From NCBI GenBank assembly GCA_036936605.1, contig JAUPFV010000002.1, positions 271,134,770 through 271,198,769 of the forward strand: a stretch of DNA of 64,000 nucleotides, in the 5' to 3' direction. The position numbers and the translations under genes are program-made. Shown piece after piece: positions 55,956 through 64,000 of this stretch (its first letter is position 1; each line of letters opens with the position of its first letter). The notes beneath the pieces were generated by a model. The model did not search any database and was not told the DNA's origin. It saw only the letters and a list, made by a program, of their open reading frames with translations. This DNA comes from Limnanthes douglasii subsp. nivea. Taxonomy: Eukaryota > Streptophyta > Magnoliopsida > Brassicales > Limnanthaceae.

Positions 55956-57390
55956 CTTTAAGGTTATCTTTATGTCATTGTGCCTTTAAGCATCATTTTT
56001 TAAATATATGCATAATCATAGATCTAAAATAAACTCATTACAAAAAAATTCTTAATATTACTTGACAAGTTGACTAACTTCATGATCATCAAGAAGTTTG
56101 TTAAGCTGCATAACTGTTGCACTGTTTTGCAAAGAAAGTAGAAAATATTTTACATTTTATTTGATTGCTAAAAAGATTCAAGATTCCAGTTGATCAAAAC
56201 ATGACGTAACATCGAAGAGTGTAAAATTGTTTATTAAACAAGGCAATAATTTAGATTTCTATTATCGTCTCTCATTGAATAATGTAGAGAAAGCTATGAG
56301 GTATGTTTTTAGAGATACTTCTAGTTTTTTAATTTAATTATAGTATACTTCAAAATATTGATCAATCTTGATATTACGAGGACAACATAATATAATATAC
56401 TCCAAAAAAATAACTTCAAGAGGTGTTTCATAGCATTCCAGTCTTGTCGTTAGGTTTTCATTCTTGACGTCCACATTAATTTATTGATGGAAAGTGTTTG
56501 TCCGGAAAGCATAAATGAGTATTTATTTATATCATAGACAAATATGGTAACAATAGTAACTTTAATTTTTTTCACTTTGTTTTTTATGCAATTCTATTTT
56601 TAATATTGTATGTTTTTTATTAGTTCTGGTTTAAGTTATCTTGGTCAGAATAAAAAACAACCTGCTATTATTGGTTGGGTTGATGCGATTACATGTGTTC
56701 GGAAGTTTCTGATCAAGGTGTTGTAACTTTAAGGTTATCTTTATGTCATTGTGCCTTTAAGCATCATTTTTTAAATATATGCATAATCATAGATCTAAAA
56801 TAAACTCATTACAAAAAAATTCTTAATATTACTTGACAAGTTGACTAACTTCATGATCATCAAGAAGTTTGTTAAGCTGCATAACTGTTGCACTGTTTTG
56901 CAAAGAAAGTAGAAAATATTTTACATTTTATTTGATTGCTAAAAAGATTCAAGATTCCAGTTGATCAAAACATGACGTAACATCGAAGAGTGTAAAATTG
57001 TTTATTAAACAAGGCAATAATTTAGATTTCTATTATCGTCTCTCATTGAATAATGTAGAGAAAGCTATGAGGTATGTTTTTAGAGATACTTCTAGTTTTT
57101 TAATTTAATTATAGTATACTTCAAAATATTGATCAATCTTGATATTACGAGGACAACATAATATAATATACTCCAAAAAAATAACTTCAAGAGGTGTTTC
57201 ATAGCATTCCAGTCTTGTCGTTAGGTTTTCATTCTTGACGTCCACATTAATTTATTGATGGAAAGTGTTTGTCCGGAAAGCATAAATGAGTATTTATTTA
57301 TATCATAGACAAATATGGTAACAATAGTAACTTTAATTTTTTTCACTTTGTTTTTTATGCAATTCTATTTTTAATATTGTATGTTTTTTA
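55849..57390. repeat. 771-bp tandem duplication (two copies)
   Basis: Copy 1 is 55849-56619 and copy 2 is 56620-57390, each starting TTAGTTCTGGTTTAAG and ending TATTGTATGTTTTTTA. I found no difference on reading both. Sequence diverges immediately outside. This is either a very recent duplication or an assembly duplicate. Confidence 0.93.
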
Positions 57391-57445
57391 ATATACGAGA
57401 CTAGGCTGATTTACTTGTATTATCTGCGAGACCATATTATTTTTT

Positions 57446-59092
57446 AGGCTTAAATCGCTGCTTCGTCCTTCGACTATCACGTTTTGTGTCATTTAGTCCC
57501 TCGACAAAAAAATCACGGTTGAGGGTCCCTCGTCTATCAAAAATCTATAAATTCAGTCCCCGCGCGTGGTTTTTGCGGTAATGTTGCCACGTGTCACTAT
57601 AGTTAAATGGTTTGCGTTCCACAGATAGTCCATCGACTTTTAATTCCAATTTTACCCTTCGAATTTAATATTTTTTAAATATATATTTTAATTTTTAATT
57701 TTTAATTTTTTTAAAAACAGAGTATTGCAAAATTTGCAATACTCTGTTTTTTTTCTTTCGACACAGCTGATTAAAGGTTTCTCGCAAGTCTTTTCCTATT
57801 GACTCAACAGGAAGTATTGCAAATTTAGGGTTCTTTCATTGCTTGGTGAAGCTATGTTCTTTTTATTAGGGTCCTTTTTTGGAGAAGATACAAATTTGAA
57901 GTTTTATATACTAAGCTTTATCTGTCAATCTATTGGCTACACTACTTAGAAGGTCTGCTAGGTTGCTAAATTATTTATTTCATTGAATTGTAAGACGATT
58001 ACATAGAGATGTTGCTTCTGTTTCATGTTTCGGCTGTAGCTGATGCTTAGTATGCTTGACCTTTTGGTTGAAATTTCAGAGAAGGAAAATCTTTCCTTGT
58101 ATGGAATGCCTAATGGAACATGGGAAGTTGCTTTGCCTTGTGAAGAAGTTCCTCCTGAGCTTCCAGAACCTGCCTTGGGTATTAATTTTGCCCGAGATGG
58201 ATTGCAGGAAAAAGAATGGCTTTCAATGATTGCTGTGCACAGTGACACATGGTTACTGTCTGTGTCTTTTTTACTTTGGTGCTAGGTTTGGTTTTGATCA
58301 TGTTGACAGGTATAGTTTTCTTTCGAGCTGGTGGTTTCATTCAACCCCTTTCGTTTTATTCACATTTTGTTAGATTGACTGATTTTTTTTAAATTTTTTT
58401 ATTATTCATCTACCAACATGCTTGAATGCAGAGAGCGTCTCTTTTCGATGATTAATGGATTTCCAATACTGTATGAGATAGTGACTGGAAAAGTTAAGCC
58501 TGAAAAGGAGGAGAAGCCAATCAATAAGTCCAAGTCAAGCGTAAAAGTAAGAAAAATTGTCACTTTGTTCTTGTTAATAATAAAAGTGATGTAGTCGGAA
58601 CTGAAAGTGACTTATGAATTCAGTAATCTCAGTTCTCTTGTTAAAGATTACATGATTATGATTCCTTGTCGAATTGATTTGATTGAGTTTTGTTTCTGTC
58701 AAATGAAATTATAAATGCAGAGGGAAACAAAACCTGATGAGTTGCTATATGCAAAGGAAGAGAAACCTTTAATCAGCTTTGTCAAAAAAAACAGAGTATT
58801 GCAAATTTTGCAATACTATGTTTTTAGAAAAATTAAAAATTAAAAATAAAAATATATATTTAAAAAATATTAAATTCGAAGGGTAAAATTGGAATTAAAA
58901 GTCGAAGGACTATCTGTGGAACGCAAACCATTTAACTATAGTGACACGTGGCAACATTACAGCAAAAACCACGCGCGGGGACTGAATTTATAGATTTTTG
59001 ATAGACGAGGGACCTTCAACCGTGATTTTTTTGTCGAGGGACTAAATGACACAAAACGTGATAGTCGAAGGACGAAGCAACGATTTAAGCCT
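57446..59092. mobile_element. Long-TIR transposon with captured ALFIN-LIKE gene (Pack-MULE-like)
   Basis: Terminal inverted repeats of about 309 bp (57446-57754, 58784-59092) are roughly 98% identical. They begin AGGCTTAAATCG and end CGATTTAAGCCT. It is flanked by an 8-bp duplication TATTTTTT (57438-57445, 59093-59100). The 1.03-kb interior holds part of an ALFIN-LIKE gene and no transposase. Each TIR's inner end has its own small inverted repeat, ACAGAGTATTGCAAAATTTGC and complement. Confidence 0.92.
58080..58783 (+). pseudogene. ALFIN-LIKE (AL) histone-reader gene fragment, introns retained
   Basis: Exon 58080-58309: [20 protein letters not shown], then [39 protein letters not shown], then [13 protein letters not shown] after a one-base insertion near 58265. 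Exon 58432-58546: ERLFSMINGFPILYEIVTGK. A weaker exon starts at 58721 after ATGCAG. Introns have GT-AG borders, so capture was from DNA. The first exon(s) and the C-terminal PHD finger that reads H3K4me3 are missing; intact AL proteins have about 250 residues. Confidence 0.9.
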
Positions 59093-59099
59093 TATTTTT

Positions 59100-60480
59100 T
59101 ATATGCATGAGATGCGAGACATTATGATTTTTTATAGGCTAGACGCGACACTGAAATATAATATACATACGATATCTGAGACCAAAATATAATATACATA
59201 TGAGCTAAGAGATTTAGTATCGCATACATGCGACATGCGAAACAAGTCAACGATATCTCTCTTATACTACATGCAAAACAATATGATCTTGTATGCGCAA
59301 AATGCAAGATAAACTATATCAATCATGCAAGACATGATCAAATATAGTTTCAAGATCTATATAAAGATGAAGCGAGACGTGAGACATATTATAACTTTTT
59401 CCTCTTGCATTTTCTATTACTAGATGTGAAGATGCTGATAATTGGCTCTGGTTTCTAAATATTTTGCAATCTCATTTGTTGAAATGTCAAATCACAATTA
59501 TTTTAAATTGTTACTTAGGTATCATTATTATATTTATGTCTTGATTCCAAGTTGTTATCATGCTTACCGTATTTTTCATCTTGTTGAGAATTTGAATTGT
59601 GGTATCGTTCGTAAAGACCCAAATTTCTGGTCTAAGATGGTTTATAGGTTTAATTAATTTACTTATGCTTAAGACATGCTTAATAATTTTTTGAAACAGT
59701 TTATTGGTAAATGAGGTCAAAAAGTAACAAACTCTCTCAATAATTGTTTCCTTCGGAAAAATATGCTCAAGATTTTGTTATAGCGAAACTATATGGTTGT
59801 ATGACATCTTTTCTGATTGAATTTTTCAACCATAAGATTAAATATCTATGTGGTTTACATATTTTGCAATAGTTGACAAGATTAATATCTTACTTATAAG
59901 TAAAATCTTATTATATTATGCATAAGCACTATATTCGAGCAAAAATTATATCATGAGTATGAAAAGAAGCTTAAGGTTAATACTGAATAAGGTAGTATTT
60001 TGAGACATGTGATATGGATAAGGATAAGTGCGAGATATTTTGTAAGGGTTATGTGTAAGTGCGAGACATAGCTAGTAAAAAGTGTAATATACATTAAATA
60101 TTAATTTTACGACTAAGTGTAAGACCAACTTTAGTATTATGACGGGATGTGAGATCATCCCTGGAGTTATGAATACGTACGAGACCAGATGTATCATTAT
60201 GGAGAATTACGAGACATGTTTTAAAGATATGGATGAGTACGAGATATATTAGAGTAAGTATGTGTAAGTATGAGATGCAACTAGTAAGAGGTGCGAGAGA
60301 CATTCAATATCAGGGTTACATTGATGTCCAAGACGATTTGTATGGTTATGGAAAAATGTAAGACATGTTGTATGGGTATAGATAAATACAAGATACAATG
60401 TAAGAGGTATGAATAAGTACGAGACACAACCAGTAAAAGGTGAGAGATACATTCAATATTAGTAAGTGTGATACAAGCTA
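59100..60480. repeat. GCGAGAC repeat field, part 2, with a higher-order unit
   Basis: Motifs such as GAGATGCGAGACATTATG (59107), AAGTGCGAGACATAG (60057) and AAGTACGAGACACAA (60416). A longer unit, motif then CTAGTAARA(A/G)GTG and ACATTMAATATTA, recurs at about 60055, 60266 and 60415. The middle, 59410-59950, has few motifs and no gene. Confidence 0.55.
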
Positions 60481-60939
60481 GTTTTAAATGCGAGATAATA
60501 GTTAGTTTAAGTTAAAAATACTAAAGCTTACAAAATATATTATTTTATGTTTAGTTGGAAATCATTAAAGTGTAAAAAATATTCCAGTTCTTACTTAAAA
60601 TAATCAATGACCAAAATACTCCTATTTTTTACTTTTGGATTTTTTTTATTTGGCCATTATTAAGAAAAATACAAAACATCTCTCCTCTTCTTCACTTACA
60701 TATATATTCATCGTATTGCTGAGAAACAAAACCCTTTTTGATAAAGCCACTTGTGTATTCCTAAACTAGGAGTTTGTAGATATACCGTTCAACTTTTTTT
60801 CTATGTAATATATCTGTGTGTAACTATCATATATTTATCTCTTCGTGGTATGAACTTATTTTCATGAGGTAGTGCACCTATAAACAAGATTAAAGTGCAA
60901 AAAAAAATATGTGAGACTAGACAATAAAGGTATACGAGA

Positions 60940-61240
60940 TGCAAGACTGGCGATGTCACAATGCAAGGCTGACAATGTTACAATGCGAGACTTGGAAATG
61001 TTATAATGCAAGAATGGGAAATGTTACAGTACAAGACTAGCCAATGTTACAATGAGAGACTCGGAAATGTTATGATACGCGACTGTGAAATGTTCCAATT
61101 CGAATTTGGTACTAGGAAATGTTATAATGCAAGACTATTCAATGTTAAAACGTGTGATGCAAGACTATACAATGTTATAAAGTGCTAGAGTCAATGTTAC
61201 AATACACAATGTGAGACTTCTCAATATTACAATGCAAGCC
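60940..61240. repeat. ~20-23-bp minisatellite AATGTTACAATGCGAGACT
   Basis: About twelve degenerate units of the form (C/G)AATGTTACAATGCRAGACTNG between 60940 and 61240. It is the densest part of the GCGAGAC field. The 60-codon open frame across 61006-61188 only reflects the repeat. Confidence 0.8.
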
Positions 61241-62100
61241 TTTTAGTACTTACCAATAGGATTGCGAATTATTTTGTTTTGTCTCTTATATGATTAGTGG
61301 CATACAACAATGGGTTATAATATGTTGATTCTCCCTTTTCAAAGTTCATAATTAGTAATGACAAATAATTCATTGTATCTTCTGTTGGGTGCAAATTGGA
61401 ATCAACACATAATATGTGTTGTCTCGCATATTGAGGATTACATCGTCAATAGCTTTTGTTACATCGTCCATATTGACCACATGAAGTCTGCATTAAAATA
61501 AAGATTAAATTATTATTATTTTAATAATAGTTACGTTTTATAGAGTTTAAGTTAAACTTACCAGTGCATAAGCAGAAAGTGCTATCGCATGGGTGGTAGC
61601 TAATACTTTCCCATCAAAACCTCTAAATAATAATTTAGAATCCATATATCTAATTTTTTTTTTGAAAGTAAATCGTCAATAACCTACCAATCAAAAGTGT
61701 AAAAAAGTTATATAAATATGTGAAACGAGTTATACAAGTGCGAGAGAAGTACAAGACATGTTATATGAAGATGGGAAACGTGTTTTACCTAGTGAGGTAA
61801 AAATCACCTAAACTTCTAACATTTGAACAGATTTGATAAATGAAAATGAATAGTAAAAAGAAAAGACTAACTTTGAAGAATAATGTGAAGAGAACTTGCA
61901 TTATATTTTTGTAACGAATTAGAAATGTTACATCTTTTTGTTACTATTATTTTCTCTTAATAGTTCTAAAGATTTCTTAGTAAAGTTACATGTCATGATA
62001 ATTTTCGTATGAGTATACGTGTCACATCAATGTTCGTATGCGAGTATTTTAAAGAGAGAAATAAAATGATTAGAGAGACAAAAAAATAAAAGTAAAAATC
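61241..62100. other. No gene seen
   Basis: AT-rich sequence with a few late GCGAGA motifs (61740-61765) and TTCGTATGMGTAT-like repeats near 62005-62045. Confidence 0.35.
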
Positions 62101-64000
62101 AAGTAATGATTGATCCATTTTCCCCAAAAGGGGTGATCCTTTATATAGTAAAAGTAGGTGATACATAAATTACATAATTATCTCATTTACATTATACTTT
62201 ACACCACACTAATTTACTAATCATAACTGTTAGTTATTACACTAAGTACCGTTATCGTTACATCTTTCTTGGATTTATACCCAACAATTTATTACATTAA
62301 ATTAACTCCTTTATTTATTAAGTCTTTCGTATTCTTCCCAATATCTCCCTCATTTATCAGTAGCTACCTAGTCCTTGTGAAGATGTTCGAACCATGACTA
62401 GTTTATAAAAAAAGATTCTTTTCTCGTGTATGTCTCCGGACATTTTTTCTCAAGCTCCACATCAGACTAATCTTTGATATGCACCTCATCAAAATATTTT
62501 ATCATAAACAACTCGTCAGACTCATGATCTTCAAATTGGTACCGATGACTTTATATTCATGCATCATTTATTTTAGGCCACGTTTCGAGGCGGTTCTGAA
62601 CAGGCGACATGCATGCTATGTCCTATCTCTATGTCAGAAAACGTTTAGATCGGTGATGTCATTTTAATCCACGTGTTAGTTTATTCCTGACACAAACACG
62701 CATGCCTTCCAAAATATTTTGTAGGTAAATAAGTTTTCCATAAATATTTTATACTTCTCGAGACACGTGTATTTCAAATTACAGGTAGAGTAGTTACCCA
62801 AAAAAAAACTTTTTATCTTTCCTAGGTACCTTTTATCTAAGAAAACCCTTTCACCTAATTAGGCCTTTGTAATCATAAGTAGCCCATGTTTTTTTTAAAA
62901 ACTTGAATCCGTTCACAATTTCAAAAGTTACTTGTATTTTCCATTTCTCAGAGATAAAGAAAACTTTTGTGTAGAGAGAGAAACATATTACTCCACTAAA
63001 CGCTTCATTTGACCTTTCATGCCTAACGAATCTGAAGGGATTGATAGATATAAAATTTGGGAGTGGTTTAACATAAAAAACAATGCTGAAAAAAGAAAAG
63101 TCGTCGGCATAAAAGAGGAGCCCAGACCCCTGCAAATTCTTCAAACAACATATAAAGTGGCCTCTTATAAGGAAGCATTCTCAGGCGACATAAATTTCAG
63201 ACACTAACATTCCATCCAATCCTTTTATTTCTCATCCTCCTTATACTTGTCTGAGGCATGACAAGGGTGACCTTGGTCTTCTAATGACTCTAGCAATATT
63301 TCTTTATTTTTCCTGAAGGGCGATAAGCGTCAAGTAACTGAGAAAGCTAAAAGCAATCGTTCAAAGAGGAAGAAATATCCAGAGCCGACAACCAAAAGAT
63401 CCATCAAGATAAAACTTGTGTCTTCTGTTCCTCCACCCCAAAACAAACCATAAGGTACTCCTCAAGCGAATATCGATGTCACTTCTCGGAAACATTCAAC
63501 AATGGTTGTTCAAACGGAAAGACTATTGCTCTATCTCTCAAATCCATTCCAAAGGTGCAAAAAATGATAGAGTATAAGTATTTACATTCATCTGAAGAAG
63601 TTAAACTTATGGACATATTGGGGATTCTGGACTCTCTCAAAATTTGGTTCATGAGGTTGGGGAAACGACTTTATCTGTTCGGGACCATGAATTGATCATC
63701 TATACAAATATTTTGAACTTGACTCTTCGACTCCCTCTAGAACCTACTCTACTAGAATACTTTGATCTTATAAATTTATGTCTGACCCCAATCAGCCCAA
63801 ATATGTGGTTCACACTGATGGGTTGCAATATGACTTCTCGGATTACCCATATCGGATTTTCAATTGAGCAGTTTGTGGGGCTGACAAGTGTGGCTAAAAA
63901 CTTTCAATTTTATTTCTACTCGATGAATCTTAGGAGAAAATACAAGATGTTAAACGATCTCTTATAGGATGACACAAAATGGAAGCAAAAGATTCATCTT
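62101..64000 (-). mobile_element. Gypsy E: 3' end of another Tat-type element, running off the window
   Basis: The antisense ORF at 63300-64000 lies on the plus strand, so by analogy with L2 and B the element runs on the minus strand and its 3' LTR should lie within about 62100-63000. LTR limits are not defined; TTTATATAGTAAAAG near 62151 is TATA-like. Confidence 0.55.
63310..64000 (+). pseudogene. Antisense ORF (aORF) of gypsy E, partial
   Basis: A basic N-terminal stretch (KSNRSKRKKYPEPTTKRS, 63345-63405) precedes the core. The core (63644-63967) reads LSVRDHELIIYTNILNLTLR, then LPLEPTLLEYFDLINLCL, SPNMWFTLMGCNMTSRITHI and RRKYKMLNDLL, aligning with gypsy B 30250-30560. The latter segment ends in a stop, and DDTKWKQKIHL continues to the edge. 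Earlier parts are in other frames. Confidence 0.75.

Noticed and set aside
60940..61240. CRISPR-like array
   Set aside because: Repeats are degenerate, spacers are nearly absent and the DNA is plant nuclear; it is a minisatellite.

Overview
This is a 64 kb, AT-rich piece of a plant nuclear genome, most likely a eudicot. The evidence is spliced plant genes (a CYP71-type P450, PPR, ALFIN-LIKE and SEC23 sequences), plant Ty3/gypsy elements of the Tat type, Ty1/copia relics, TRIMs, a LINE with a DUF4283-type ORF1, and a PIF/Harbinger-like element. I do not name a species. One cellular gene looks intact: the two-exon P450 at 2939-4620. The LINE ORF1 at the left edge is also open. Everything else coding-like is transposon protein, captured gene fragment or pseudogene.

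Layout. 1-1014: LINE ORF1 on the minus strand. 2230-4724: P450 promoter, gene and 3' flank. 4725-25241: one nested insertion in the P450 3' flank, in three layers. (L1) A small LTR element with 177/175-bp LTRs and TSD TATTT carries fragments of a PLS-type PPR gene, a PP2C/cNMP-binding/kinase gene and a ClpB gene. (L2) Inside it is a minus-strand Tat-type Ty3/gypsy element (6458-23604, TSD ATAAT). (L3) Inside that is a 7.4-kb non-autonomous LTR element (10438-17835, 400-bp LTRs differing at 7 sites). L3 has no gag-pol but carries fragments of SEC23, an unidentified coiled-coil gene (antisense), a P-type PPR gene and a GH3 beta-glucosidase, plus a tandem repeat before its 3' LTR. 25242-26310: continuation of the P450 3' flank, with a 428-bp foldback element. 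27280-39850: three more Tat-type gypsy elements, truncated and in alternating orientation.

42290-48700 is a segmental duplicate of the P450 locus. Its P450 copy is dead: start codons, hinge and most exons are lost. It is broken by a Harbinger-like element and two TRIM arrays, but it keeps the empty sites for L1 and for the 428-bp foldback, and these confirm both insertions. 48795-51890 is a copia relic with both LTRs; 52780-53990 holds a second, opposite-strand copia trace. 54990-61250 is a field of degenerate repeats around a GCGAGAC core. It contains a 771-bp tandem duplication and a 1.65-kb long-TIR transposon that has captured an ALFIN-LIKE gene with its introns. 62100-64000 is the start of another Tat element running off the window.

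The main result is that three unrelated-looking mobile elements in one window each carry pieces of host genes (eight gene sources in all). In two of them the carrier is a small LTR retroelement without its own polymerase. The Tat elements also share an antisense ORF, spliced in at least two copies, and variable tandem repeats beside it. All identifications are by reading translated sequence and recalling families; no database search was run.
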